From positions 35,679 through 99,678 of the forward strand of contig NZ_JBDWXV010000022.1 of NCBI RefSeq assembly GCF_039982735.1: a stretch of 64,000 bases of DNA, read 5' to 3'. The notes beneath the pieces are model-generated. The model did no database searches. It saw nothing but the letters and a program-made list of their open reading frames with translations, and was not told where the DNA came from. The stretch is from Saccharospirillum sp039982735. GTDB taxonomy: Bacteria; Pseudomonadota; Gammaproteobacteria; Pseudomonadales; Natronospirillaceae. Of this stretch, positions 34,039 through 42,453 are shown piece by piece; positions within the stretch are counted from its first letter, which is position 1, and every line of letters starts with the position of its first letter. The position numbers and the translations under genes were made by a program.

Positions 34039-35334
34039 ATGGCCAAGATTCTAGACATCAAAGCACGCGAAGTGCTCGATTCACGCGGTAATCCGACCGT
34101 TGAGGCAGACGTTATTGTTGAAGGCGGCATTCGTGGCCGTGCCTGCGCTCCCTCTGGAGCCTCTACCGGTTCCCGCGAAGCGTTGGAACTTCGTGATGGT
34201 GATAAAAGCCGTTACCTGGGCAAGGGCGTACTGAAAGCGGTGGCCGCCATTAACGGCCCGATTCGCGACGCGCTGCTCGGCTTTGACGCCCTGAATCAAT
34301 CTGGTCTCGATGCCACCATGATTACGCTGGACGGTACCGAGAATAAGTCCAACTTCGGCGCCAACGCCATTCTGGCGGTCTCTCTCGCTGCTGCTAAGGC
34401 GGCAGCACTGTCTAAAGGCGTTGAACTGTACGTACACATCGCCGACCTGAACGGAACACCGGGCCAGTACAGCCTGCCAGTACCGATGATGAACATCATC
34501 AACGGCGGCGAGCATGCCGATAACAACGTCGACATTCAGGAATTCATGGTGCAGCCGGTGGGCGCGAAATCGTTCAGCGAAGCACTGCGCATGGGTGCTG
34601 AAATCTTCCATGCCCTGAAAAAAGTGCTGAGCGCCAAGGGTCAGAATACCGCTGTAGGCGATGAAGGCGGCTTCGCACCGAACCTCGAAAGCAATGCAGC
34701 CGCGCTGGCGGCTATTAAAGAAGCGGTTGAAGCGGCTGGCTACCAGTTGGGTAAAGACATCACTCTGGCGATGGATTGCGCTGCCTCCGAGTTTTATGAA
34801 AACGGACAGTACAACCTCAAGGGCGAAGGCAAGGTCTTCACCTCTGAAGAGTTCTCCAACTACCTGCAGCAATTGACCCGCGAATACCCCATCGTCTCGA
34901 TCGAAGATGGTCTGGACGAGTCTGACTGGGACGGTTTTGCCTATCAGACCCGCCTGATGGGCGACAAGATTCAGCTGGTGGGTGACGACCTGTTCGTGAC
35001 CAATACCAAAATTCTGCAGGAAGGCATCGACAAGGGAATCGCCAACTCGATTCTGATCAAGTTCAACCAGATTGGTTCACTGACCGAAACGCTGGCCGCC
35101 ATTAAGATGGCCAAAGATGCCGGTTACACCGCGGTAATCTCGCATCGCTCAGGTGAAACCGAAGACGCCACCATTGCCGACCTGGCGGTCGGTACCGCGG
35201 CTGGTCAAATCAAGACAGGTTCATTGTGCCGTTCAGACCGTGTTGCCAAGTACAACCAGTTGCTGCGTATTGAAGAGGAACTGGGTGACAAGGCCATCTA
35301 TAACGGTCTGAAAGAGATCAAAGGCCAGGGCTGA
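34039..35334 (+). CDS. eno: Enolase (phosphopyruvate hydratase)
   Basis: Glycolytic interconversion of 2-phosphoglycerate and PEP; in many proteobacteria also part of the RNA degradosome. Full length, 431 residues. Landmarks: the N-terminal AREVLDSRGNPTVEADV, the GDEGGFAPNL loop with catalytic Glu, the magnesium ligands in LAMDCAASEF, SIEDGLDE and LVGDDLFVTN, and ISHRSGETEDATIADLAV with the substrate-binding HRSGE. A Shine-Dalgarno AGGAGAG precedes the start. A strong terminator follows. Confidence 0.98.
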   Translation: MAKILDIKAREVLDSRGNPTVEADVIVEGGIRGRACAPSGASTGSREALELRDGDKSRYLGKGVLKAVAAINGPIRDALLGFDALNQSGLDATMITLDGTENKSNFGANAILAVSLAAAKAAALSKGVELYVHIADLNGTPGQYSLPVPMMNIINGGEHADNNVDIQEFMVQPVGAKSFSEALRMGAEIFHALKKVLSAKGQNTAVGDEGGFAPNLESNAAALAAIKEAVEAAGYQLGKDITLAMDCAASEFYENGQYNLKGEGKVFTSEEFSNYLQQLTREYPIVSIEDGLDESDWDGFAYQTRLMGDKIQLVGDDLFVTNTKILQEGIDKGIANSILIKFNQIGSLTETLAAIKMAKDAGYTAVISHRSGETEDATIADLAVGTAAGQIKTGSLCRSDRVAKYNQLLRIEEELGDKAIYNGLKEIKGQG

Positions 35335-35378
35335 GCCCGTTTTAATGCCCGTTTTGGCGGAAATTGAGTGGTAAATGC

Positions 35379-35408
35379 AAAAAGGGGGCTTGGCCCCCTT
35401 TTTTGTTT
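35379..35408 (+). terminator. eno terminator
   Basis: AAAAAGGGGGC / GCCCCCTTTT stem with TTG loop, ending in TTTTTTG. Confidence 0.93.
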
Positions 35409-35520
35409 GAGTCAGAATGCCGCCAGAGTTGTACAATGGTGCCCATTAGGTGCCTCCCCTGAAACCCTGGGGTCATTGCCCACTGCCGCTGCTGAGTGGC
35501 TAACAGAGAGAACCGGACCG

Positions 35521-35835
35521 TTGAAAGCCACGGCTGTGCCACAATTGCAACGCAAGAACCCGCTGCGCTGGCTGCAAATAGGCTTGCTGGTGTTGCTGGT
35601 GATGTTGCAATTTCGCTGGTGGTTGGGCGAAAACAGCTGGGTCGATGTGAGTCGGTTGGAAGCGGATGTGGCCGCCCAGGAAAGCATTAATGCCGAGCGA
35701 CGGGCACGCAACGAGGTGTTGAGTGCCCGTGTTGCCGACCTGAAGTCCGGGCTTGATGCGGTCGAGGAACTGGGTCGAAGTGACCTCGGGCTGATCAGGC
35801 CGGGCGAGGTTTTCTACGTCATACCCGCCGAATAA
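35521..35835 (+). CDS. ftsB: Cell division protein FtsB
   Basis: Bitopic divisome protein that forms a coiled coil with FtsL and binds FtsQ. The product has a short cytoplasmic tail, one membrane helix (WLQIGLLVLLVMLQFRWWLG, about 17-36) and a short periplasmic coiled coil ending in the family hallmark ELGRSDLGLIRPGEVFYVIP. The start is uncertain: I use TTG 35521 (104 residues, with AGAGAG about 12 nt upstream); GTG 35536 is a close alternative. The location between eno and ispD is the conserved place for ftsB. Confidence 0.88.
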   Translation: MKATAVPQLQRKNPLRWLQIGLLVLLVMLQFRWWLGENSWVDVSRLEADVAAQESINAERRARNEVLSARVADLKSGLDAVEELGRSDLGLIRPGEVFYVIPAE

Positions 35836-35862
35836 AGCGGTGTGGCCGCTGATTTGGATGTT

Positions 35863-36570
35863 ATGAACCTGACTGATCCCCCCCGAGTACACCTGATATT
35901 TCCTGCCGCTGGCGTTGGTCAGCGGTTTGGCCAGCCACATCCCAAGCAGTACACCCAACTGGCCGGCAAAACGCTGCTGGAATGGACGCTCGATGCCTGG
36001 AAGGATGTGCCGTTTCATGGCGAACGCATACTGGTCTTGTCTGGTAATGACGACCGGGGGCGGGCTTTGGCGGCGCGCTATCCGGGCCTGAGCTGTGTAA
36101 AGGGAGGGGCAGAGCGCGCCGATTCGGTTCTGGCCGGGCTGGCAGCCATGAGTGCAGCGGACGATGACTGGGTGATGGTGCATGATATTGCACGCCCATG
36201 CGTTCGCCGTGCAGATATTCTGGCGTTGCTCGATCTTTGCCAGTCTGAAGACTGCGGCGCCTTGCTGGCGCGCCCACTGACAGACACCATAAAACGCAAG
36301 CAGGGCGATCAGGTGTCAACGGTCGACCGCCGACAATTATGGGCCGCCCTGACCCCCCAGTGCTTTCGATACGGGCGCTTGTATCGCGCTTTGTCTCTTG
36401 GCCTGGCCAATGCCGTACCCCTGACCGATGAAGCCTCGGCGATGGAGTGGTTGGGTGACCCGGTGGGTCTGGTCAGTGGCAGTGGCGATAACATTAAGGT
36501 AACGCACCCGGACGATCTGGCACTGGTGGCGTTTTATCTGCAACAACAGGGTAGGCTGACGCCTACCTGA
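35863..36570 (+). CDS. ispD: 2-C-methyl-D-erythritol 4-phosphate cytidylyltransferase
   Basis: MEP pathway step making CDP-ME from MEP and CTP. The 235-residue product has the nucleotide-binding IFPAAGVGQRFGQPHPKQYTQL (landmark only), HDIARPCVRRADI and LTDEASAMEWLG, all typical of IspD. I prefer ATG 35863; a GTG 7 codons upstream (35842) is also possible, and neither has a strong Shine-Dalgarno. It follows ftsB by about 27 bp and precedes ispF by about 36 bp. Confidence 0.94.
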   Translation: MNLTDPPRVHLIFPAAGVGQRFGQPHPKQYTQLAGKTLLEWTLDAWKDVPFHGERILVLSGNDDRGRALAARYPGLSCVKGGAERADSVLAGLAAMSAADDDWVMVHDIARPCVRRADILALLDLCQSEDCGALLARPLTDTIKRKQGDQVSTVDRRQLWAALTPQCFRYGRLYRALSLGLANAVPLTDEASAMEWLGDPVGLVSGSGDNIKVTHPDDLALVAFYLQQQGRLTPT

Positions 36571-36606
36571 GCTTTTTATCAGCGATTACTCGGAGTGAAG
36601 CAGGGC

Positions 36607-37092
36607 ATGCGAATAGGCCATGGTTTTGATGTACACCGGTTCGACCTGAATGCCGGTCCCATGGACATAACGCTGGGTGGCGTGCGAGTACCGGCGGAGC
36701 ATCCTCTGTTGGCGCATTCCGACGGCGACGTCGTGTTGCATGCCATCGCCGACTCCCTGCTGGGCGCTGCCGCGCTGGGTGACATTGGCGAATGGTTTCC
36801 GGATACGGATGCACAATGGGCCGGGGCAGATAGCCGTGCCTTGCTGACTGATGTCTATCATCGCATTACCGGGTTGGGTTACCGGCTGGTGAATCTGGAC
36901 GTCACCGTCATTGCCCAGGCCCCTCGCCTGGGTGACTACAAGGGCGCAATGAAACTGACCATTGCCGAAACGCTGCAGTGTGACCCGGGTCAGATAAACA
37001 TCAAGGCGACGACCACCGAGAAGCTTGGCTTTACCGGCCGCAAGGAGGGTATCGCCACCGAGGCGGTATGCTTGCTGGAGGTGGTGTCCTGA
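36607..37092 (+). CDS. ispF: 2-C-methyl-D-erythritol 2,4-cyclodiphosphate synthase
   Basis: Cyclises CDP-ME 2-phosphate in the MEP pathway. The 161-residue product begins MRIGHGFDVHRF with the zinc ligands D8 and H10; the third ligand lies in LLAHSDGDVVLHAIAD. TTTEKLGFTGRKEGI is the conserved C-terminal substrate segment. I chose ATG 36607, which matches the family N-terminus; GTG 36595 four codons upstream is possible. The stop overlaps truD (TGATG). Confidence 0.96.
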   Translation: MRIGHGFDVHRFDLNAGPMDITLGGVRVPAEHPLLAHSDGDVVLHAIADSLLGAAALGDIGEWFPDTDAQWAGADSRALLTDVYHRITGLGYRLVNLDVTVIAQAPRLGDYKGAMKLTIAETLQCDPGQINIKATTTEKLGFTGRKEGIATEAVCLLEVVS

Positions 37093-38117
37093 TGGATCTG
37101 CCGCAGTGGCCCAGAGCCTGGGGTGATGTTGTCGGGTCGGGACGGTTAAAAGCCGAACCGGCTGATTTTTACGTTGAGGAGGCCTTGCCAGAGACAGCCT
37201 CCGGCGAGGGTGAGCATTTATGGGTCACCCTGGAAAAAACCGGCCAGAATACCGCCTGGCTTGGCAAGCAGCTGGCCCGCTGGGCGGGCATTCCCCCCCG
37301 GGACGTCAGTTATGCCGGTTTGAAAGACCGCCATGCCGTAACTCGCCAGACATTCTCACTGCATCTTCCCGGTAAACCGGACCCCTCAGAACCGCTGATT
37401 ATGGACGGTGTTCGGGTGCTGTCGCTCAAGCGACATGGTCGCAAACTGCGTACCGGTCAACTGATTGGCAATCATTTCGTGATCAGGCTGCGTGACTGGC
37501 AAGGGGACGCCGATGCTCTGGCACAACGCTGGCAAATACTGGTTGAGCAGGGGTTTCCGAATTACTTTGGTCCGCAACGGTTTGGTGATCAGGGTCAGAA
37601 TCTGAGCCGGGCATTGGCCTGGATACGCGGTGAAGGCCGGTTACCCCGAGGGCAGCAGGGCATTCATGTGTCTGCGATGCGCAGCTTACTGTTCAATGAC
37701 TTGTTGGCCGAGCGAGTGCAGCAGGGTAACTGGAACCAGGTGCTCCCCGGTGATTTCCTGCAATTCAAGGAAGGCAAACGGGGGTTTGAATGTCTGGAGC
37801 CGACCGAAAGTGAATGGTCCAGGGTAGCATCGGGTCAGTTATCGCCAAGCGCCAGTTTGCCCGGTGAGCAAACGGAAACCTTTTCTCTGCTCGATGAACG
37901 CGAAGCGCCTTTGCTGGCGCAGCAGTCAGAATGGACGCAGGCGCTGATACGGCTGCGCATTCAGCGCAGCTTGCGTAAATTGCGGGTCTATCCAGAGCAG
38001 GGTCAGCTTGAATGGCAGGGAACGGATCCGCAATTCCGGTTCTTTCTTCCGGCTGGCAGTTATGCCACGGCGGTGTTGCGTGAAGTGTCAGCCTGGCACG
38101 AGGAGGAGTCTCAGTGA
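37092..38117 (+). CDS. truD: tRNA pseudouridine(13) synthase TruD
   Basis: Makes pseudouridine 13 in tRNA-Glu. The 341-residue product has the TruD signature YAGLKDRHAVTRQTFS with catalytic D79, the NYFGPQRFG motif and the inserted TRUD domain (about 150-300). It overlaps ispF by one base and pcm by four. In most gammaproteobacteria surE lies between truD and pcm; here it is absent. Confidence 0.96.
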   Translation: MDLPQWPRAWGDVVGSGRLKAEPADFYVEEALPETASGEGEHLWVTLEKTGQNTAWLGKQLARWAGIPPRDVSYAGLKDRHAVTRQTFSLHLPGKPDPSEPLIMDGVRVLSLKRHGRKLRTGQLIGNHFVIRLRDWQGDADALAQRWQILVEQGFPNYFGPQRFGDQGQNLSRALAWIRGEGRLPRGQQGIHVSAMRSLLFNDLLAERVQQGNWNQVLPGDFLQFKEGKRGFECLEPTESEWSRVASGQLSPSASLPGEQTETFSLLDEREAPLLAQQSEWTQALIRLRIQRSLRKLRVYPEQGQLEWQGTDPQFRFFLPAGSYATAVLREVSAWHEEESQ

Positions 38118-38794
38118 ACCTGTCCGGTATCGGCATGACGTCCCAGCGTACCCGCCAGCGCCTGATCGAGCGACTTTTTGCCAAAGGCATTCGTGATGCC
38201 CGGGTCATGGATTGCTTTATGAAGGTGCCGCGGCACATCTTTGTTGATGAAGCCCTGGGCCACAAAGCCTACGAAGACATGGCCGTGCCCATCGGTTACG
38301 GACAGACCTTATCGCAACCCTATATTGTTGCACGCATGAGTGAGCTGGTCTTGGCCGCTCCCCACCATGAGCGCATTCTTGAAATTGGCACCGGTTCCGG
38401 GTTTCAGACCTCGGTTCTGGCGCATCTGGTGGATGAAATCTATTCGGTAGAGCGCATCAAACCGCTGCAACTGAAAGCTCGGGAGCGGCTGCGTCTGCAA
38501 AAACTGTACAACGTGCGCCTGAAGCTCGATGACGGCTTCCTTGGCTGGCCCGATGCAGGGCCTTTTGATGTCATCATCGGGACGGCGGCTCCCGAAACGG
38601 CCCCGCAATCTTTACTGGATCAACTGGTCCCCGACGGCGGTCAGCTGATTTTACCGGTGGGTACCGAAGAGCAGTTTTTAACCGTGGTGGAGCGCCAGGG
38701 TGATGAATTTACCGAGCGCCGCATTGAAGCCGTGCGCTTCGTGCCTATGCTTGCGGGCATTCAGACTGGCGATTCCGATACGTTGAGACTCTGA
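38114..38794 (+). CDS. pcm: Protein-L-isoaspartate O-methyltransferase
   Basis: SAM-dependent repair enzyme that methylates isoaspartyl residues in aged proteins. The 226-residue product has the PCMT N-terminal block VPRHIFVDEALGHKAYEDMA, the GYGQTLSQPYIVARMSEL segment and the SAM site ILEIGTGSGFQTSVLA. The start is GTG 38114 overlapping the truD stop. It lies upstream of nlpD-rpoS, as usual, with one extra gene between. Confidence 0.95.
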   Translation: MNLSGIGMTSQRTRQRLIERLFAKGIRDARVMDCFMKVPRHIFVDEALGHKAYEDMAVPIGYGQTLSQPYIVARMSELVLAAPHHERILEIGTGSGFQTSVLAHLVDEIYSVERIKPLQLKARERLRLQKLYNVRLKLDDGFLGWPDAGPFDVIIGTAAPETAPQSLLDQLVPDGGQLILPVGTEEQFLTVVERQGDEFTERRIEAVRFVPMLAGIQTGDSDTLRL

Positions 38795-38861
38795 CGTGTC
38801 GCTACCTGGCCCGTCATTCTTAAGCCGGAAGGGACCCAGATTATGAGCAGGGAGATACTGC

Positions 38862-39755
38862 GTGATTAAGTTAGTTGTGAGCTGGTTTTTCAAAGGGGTC
38901 GTTATGGGGGCAGCCGATGCTGTGCCCGGTGTTTCTGGCGGTACCATGGCACTGATTACCGGCATCTATGAGCGGTTGATCAACGCGCTGGCGTCATTTC
39001 GGTTTGGTCTGCTGGGGCTGCTCAGACGAGGTGAATTCATTGCGGTCTGGCGTGAGGTTGATGGCGCCTTTCTGGTCAGCCTGGGCGCTGGCATTATTGT
39101 CAGCCTGGTAACGGTTCTAAATCTCGTTCAGTGGTTGTTAAGCACGGCACCCCCAGTATTGTGGGCATTCTTCTGCGGGTTGATTGTTGCCTCGCTGATC
39201 ATGTTGCTGAAGGAGCACCGCTGGCGCAGAGTCGATATTGGCCTGTTCATCGCCGGAACGGCCATCGCCGCGAGTATTTCTTTTTTGGGCGAGATGGCGC
39301 TTGCGGTTACGCCTCTGACACTGGTTTTAGGCGGATCACTGGCCATATCGGCGATGTTGCTGCCTGGTATTTCCGGCAGCTTCGTTTTACTGCTATTGGG
39401 GCTGTACCCGGCGATCACTGCGGCGGTGCATGCCCGGGATCTGGTTACCATTGCCTGGGTGGCCCTGGGTTGCCTGATCGGGTTGCTGGTGTTCAGTCGT
39501 TTTCTGCAATGGGTGCTGGCACGCTGGCACGATCGGGTGATGGGGTTCATGCTGGGGTTTGTTCTGGGCGCTTTGTTGAAAGTCTGGCCCTGGCAGCACG
39601 ATCAGCAATGGTTGACGCCGGAAAATTATGTGAACCTGTCTGGCCAGCCATCCTGGTTTTTTACGGCCCTGCTGGCAGCGATCATTGGAGCGGCACTGGT
39701 GACCTTATTGAGTCTTAAAACGGACGGTTCCGGGCTTGTCAAATCAGAAACATGA
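38862..39755 (+). CDS. DUF368 family membrane protein (PopT-type candidate undecaprenyl-phosphate translocase)
   Basis: Polytopic inner-membrane protein of 297 residues with about eight helices. Two inverted-looking repeats carry the family hallmark: GAADAVPGVSGGTMALITGI near the N-terminus and AMLLPGISGSFVLLLLGLYP near residue 170. The DUF368 family has been linked to recycling of undecaprenyl phosphate across the membrane (PopT), alongside DedA proteins such as UptA. Start GTG 38862 with AGGGAGA upstream. A lipid-carrier role fits the envelope theme of the window, but assignment is by family only. Confidence 0.85.
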   Translation: MIKLVVSWFFKGVVMGAADAVPGVSGGTMALITGIYERLINALASFRFGLLGLLRRGEFIAVWREVDGAFLVSLGAGIIVSLVTVLNLVQWLLSTAPPVLWAFFCGLIVASLIMLLKEHRWRRVDIGLFIAGTAIAASISFLGEMALAVTPLTLVLGGSLAISAMLLPGISGSFVLLLLGLYPAITAAVHARDLVTIAWVALGCLIGLLVFSRFLQWVLARWHDRVMGFMLGFVLGALLKVWPWQHDQQWLTPENYVNLSGQPSWFFTALLAAIIGAALVTLLSLKTDGSGLVKSET

Positions 39756-39814
39756 AGCACTACTCGGTTCGAGGCTTACGTCAGGCCGTTTTTAGATTAA
39801 TTACACCTAATAAA

Positions 39815-39842
39815 TTACCCTGTATTAAGGTTGGGCTATATT
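39815..39842 (+). promoter_or_regulatory. Possible nlpD promoter
   Basis: TTACCC (39815-39820), 16-nt spacer, TATATT (39837-39842), in an AT-rich patch 60 nt before nlpD. Confidence 0.4.
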
Positions 39843-39901
39843 GCAGCTTTGTGAACGGCGTTTGAGGGGTGGATGAAACCTATTTTGAGAAGGGATCCAG
39901 C

Positions 39902-40795
39902 GTGACGAATCTCGTCCGGGGGGCGTCAATTTTCTGGGTATGCCTGTGCACTCTGTTGGTGCTGTCGGGCTGCACCAGTAGTGCCTACCGTTCGCTGGAG
40001 CCGGCTGGAAGTAACACCCGTGGTTCGAGCAGTAGCAATACCAGTTCGCCGGTGGTTCTTCAGTCCCGCCCTGCGAGTGCCGCACCGGCGTCAAACGCCC
40101 GCACGGCGACGCCCGAGTCACGTCCTGATCAGTATCAGGTTCGCCGGGGAGATACGCTTTACTCCATCGCTTTTCGGTTTGGTCTTGATTTTCGGCGACT
40201 GGCCGCAGCCAACAACATTGATAGTCGCTATACCATCTATCCCGGTCAGGTACTGGCGCTCAGGGAGGCAAGTACGCGGGTTGCAGCGCCTGCTCCGTCG
40301 GGCTCGTCCGCTTCGCCTTCGCCGTCCAGGCCTACAGTCAATAACACGTCTTCACAAACGGTTACAAACTCTGCGCCAAGGCCTGCAGCGGCAGCGTCTG
40401 CGTCGGGAAATGCCAGTAATAATAATCAGTTAACTTGGGTGTGGCCGCACAATGGGAAAATAGTGCGAACATTTGACTCTAATGTGTCCGATCGTAAAGG
40501 CGTTGATCTGACCGGTGAGATTGGAGATTCTGTGGTTGCGGCGGCAGCGGGTTCCGTTGTCTACGCAGGAAATGGTTTGCCTGGTTATGGCAACCTGATC
40601 ATCCTGGAACATCAGGGTTCCTTGCTGAGTGCCTATGCATTCAATCAGGAATTGCTGGTGGCGGAGCAGGATCAGGTTAGCGCAGGGCAAGCTATTGCCC
40701 GAATGGGCAGGCAGGGTGACCAGCCCAGCCTGCACTTCGAGATACGGCAAGAGGGTAAGCCCGTCGATCCAATGAGGTTTTTGCCTCGGCGGTGA
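39902..40795 (+). CDS. nlpD: Lipoprotein NlpD, LysM and degenerate LytM domains
   Basis: Outer-membrane lipoprotein that activates the amidase AmiC at the division site. With the GTG start at 39902 (AGGGA Shine-Dalgarno) the product has 297 residues: a lipoprotein signal ending VLSGC (lipidated C24), a Ser/Ala/Pro-rich linker, a LysM domain (about 76-120, YQVRRGDTLYSIAFRFGL), a second low-complexity linker and a C-terminal M23-like domain (about 175-297). The M23 domain lacks catalytic zinc ligands: KGVDLTG and YAFNQ replace the usual His-containing motifs, while LHFEIR is kept. This is typical of NlpD activators. The major rpoS promoter often lies inside nlpD. Confidence 0.93.
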   Translation: MTNLVRGASIFWVCLCTLLVLSGCTSSAYRSLEPAGSNTRGSSSSNTSSPVVLQSRPASAAPASNARTATPESRPDQYQVRRGDTLYSIAFRFGLDFRRLAAANNIDSRYTIYPGQVLALREASTRVAAPAPSGSSASPSPSRPTVNNTSSQTVTNSAPRPAAAASASGNASNNNQLTWVWPHNGKIVRTFDSNVSDRKGVDLTGEIGDSVVAAAAGSVVYAGNGLPGYGNLIILEHQGSLLSAYAFNQELLVAEQDQVSAGQAIARMGRQGDQPSLHFEIRQEGKPVDPMRFLPRR

Positions 40796-40849
40796 CCGGG
40801 TTTTTTCCGGCCACTGGGCTCATGCCCGATATCGCACAGGTGAATGACT

Positions 40850-41881
40850 ATGGCAGCACTCCGGGAACTCAATTCCGACATTGCGGAAGATACGTTCACT
40901 CCGTACACCAATTTACTCGATACCCCAAATGACGAAGTCAGCGCCGCTGAAAAGGCGGAGACGGATGACGCCACCGAGGCCGAGTATGAGGCCGATTCCG
41001 ATACCGAATTTCGCGATGCCGTCAATAATCTCAGCGGCATGCAACGCTCGCTTGACGCGACGCAGATGTATCTGAACGAAATCGGTTTTTCACCACTGCT
41101 CAGCCCCGAAGAGGAAGTCTATTTCGCCCGTTTGGCGCAAAAAGGCGAACCGGCGGGGCGCAAGCGTATGATTGAGAGCAACCTGCGGCTGGTGGTAAAA
41201 ATAGCGCGGCGCTATCTCAACCGCGGACTGACGCTGCTCGATCTGATTGAAGAGGGGAACCTCGGTCTTATTCGAGCGGTTGAAAAATTTGATCCGGAGC
41301 GCGGCTTCCGTTTTTCAACCTACGCGACCTGGTGGATCCGCCAGACCATAGAACGCGCTATCATGAACCAGACGCGCACCATTCGTTTACCCATTCATGT
41401 GGTTAAAGAGTTGAATGTGTATCTGCGCGCAGCCCGTGAATTGACGCAAAAACTCGATCACGAGCCAACGGCAGAAGACATTGCCGAGCTGCTTGAGCGG
41501 CCCATTGAAGACGTGAAGCGAATGCTGGCGCTGAACGAACGTGTGACTTCGGTAGATACACCCCTTGGGCCGTCTTCCGAGAAGAACTTGCTCGACACCA
41601 TTGCCGATGAAAAATCGGTAGACCCGTCCGAAACCCTGCAAGACGATAACCTGCGGCTCAGTATCGATCACTGGCTCGATGAACTGTCCGAAAAACAGCG
41701 GGAAGTGGTCGCCCGGCGGTTTGGTCTGCGCGGTTTTGAAACCAGTACTCTGGAAGAGGTGGGTCGCGAAATTGGTCTCACCCGTGAACGCGTGCGGCAG
41801 ATACAGGTAGAAGCCCTGCGGCGCTTGCGCGATATTATGGAAAAACAGGGTTTGTCGGCCACCGCACTGTTTGGAGCCTGA
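40850..41881 (+). CDS. rpoS: RNA polymerase sigma factor RpoS
   Basis: Stationary-phase and general-stress sigma factor. The 343-residue product has region 1.2 (ATQMYLNEIGFSPLLSPEEE), region 2 (NLRLVVKIARRYLNRGLTLLDLIEEGNLGL, then FRFSTYATWWIRQTIERA), region 3 and region 4 ending with the helix-turn-helix TLEEVGREIGLTRERVRQIQ. The N-terminal 45 residues are acidic. ATG 40850 is preceded by AGGTGA at a better distance than the in-frame ATG 40844; the difference is two residues. The order nlpD-rpoS is conserved. Confidence 0.97.
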   Translation: MAALRELNSDIAEDTFTPYTNLLDTPNDEVSAAEKAETDDATEAEYEADSDTEFRDAVNNLSGMQRSLDATQMYLNEIGFSPLLSPEEEVYFARLAQKGEPAGRKRMIESNLRLVVKIARRYLNRGLTLLDLIEEGNLGLIRAVEKFDPERGFRFSTYATWWIRQTIERAIMNQTRTIRLPIHVVKELNVYLRAARELTQKLDHEPTAEDIAELLERPIEDVKRMLALNERVTSVDTPLGPSSEKNLLDTIADEKSVDPSETLQDDNLRLSIDHWLDELSEKQREVVARRFGLRGFETSTLEEVGREIGLTRERVRQIQVEALRRLRDIMEKQGLSATALFGA

Positions 41882-41925
41882 GTTTATCGACTCTGCGACC
41901 GGTTTTTCAGTAATAGTCAAAGCAT

Positions 41926-41956
41926 AAAAAAAGCGCCTCAGGGCGCTTTTTTTATG
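41926..41956. terminator. Bidirectional terminator between rpoS and fdxA
   Basis: AAAAAAAGCGCC / GGCGCTTTTTTT stem with a 4-nt loop; A-run and T-run allow termination on both strands. Confidence 0.93.
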
Positions 41957-41972
41957 GGGAGCAGTCAGCCGG

Positions 41973-42296
41973 TTATCGGGCCAGGGCTGCTCGCTTGCCA
42001 GGTACACCGTTTTGTTCGTCGGCATCGGCGGGCGGGTCTTTTCGCTCGGTAATATTGGGCCAGACTTCTGCCAGTTCGGCGTTCAGTTCTACAAATTCAA
42101 TCTGATCTTCTGGTACCTCATCTTCCGAGAGGATGGCCTCGGCCGGACATTCCGGTTCACACAGCGCACAGTCGATGCACTCGTCCGGATGAATGACCAG
42201 AAAGTTCGGGCCTTCGTAGAAGCAATCCACCGGGCAGACTTCCACGCAGTCGGTGTATTTGCACTTGATGCAGTTCTCGAGAACAACGAATGTCAT
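41973..42296 (-). CDS. fdxA: Seven-iron ferredoxin FdxA
   Basis: Small electron carrier of 107 residues with one [3Fe-4S] and one [4Fe-4S] cluster. The N-terminus MTFVVLENCIKCKYTDCVEVCPVDCFYEG holds the first cysteine set and IDCALCEPECPAEAI the second, as in Azotobacter/Pseudomonas FdI-type FdxA. The C-terminal tail is acidic and variable. It lies next to mutS and convergent with rpoS, the same neighbourhood as in Pseudomonas. Confidence 0.95.
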   Translation of the reverse strand: MTFVVLENCIKCKYTDCVEVCPVDCFYEGPNFLVIHPDECIDCALCEPECPAEAILSEDEVPEDQIEFVELNAELAEVWPNITERKDPPADADEQNGVPGKRAALAR

Positions 42297-42405
42297 CGGG
42301 CCCTTCTCCCAATACCTGATGCTGAGTGTGTGCGTATTCTAGTGGCAGGTTCAGACCCCCTCAAGTGAGATCTAAGACCAAATACCCAAGGCTTTATAGC
42401 CAATT

Positions 42406-42434
42406 AGAATATAAATTGTGTTTTTAGATTTCAA
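42406..42434 (-). promoter_or_regulatory. Probable fdxA promoter
   Basis: On the minus strand TTGAAA (42434-42429), a 17-nt spacer and TATTCT (42411-42406), in the most AT-rich patch of the neighbourhood, about 110 nt before fdxA. Confidence 0.55.
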
Positions 42435-42453
42435 AGGCTCTAAAACCGGCAGC

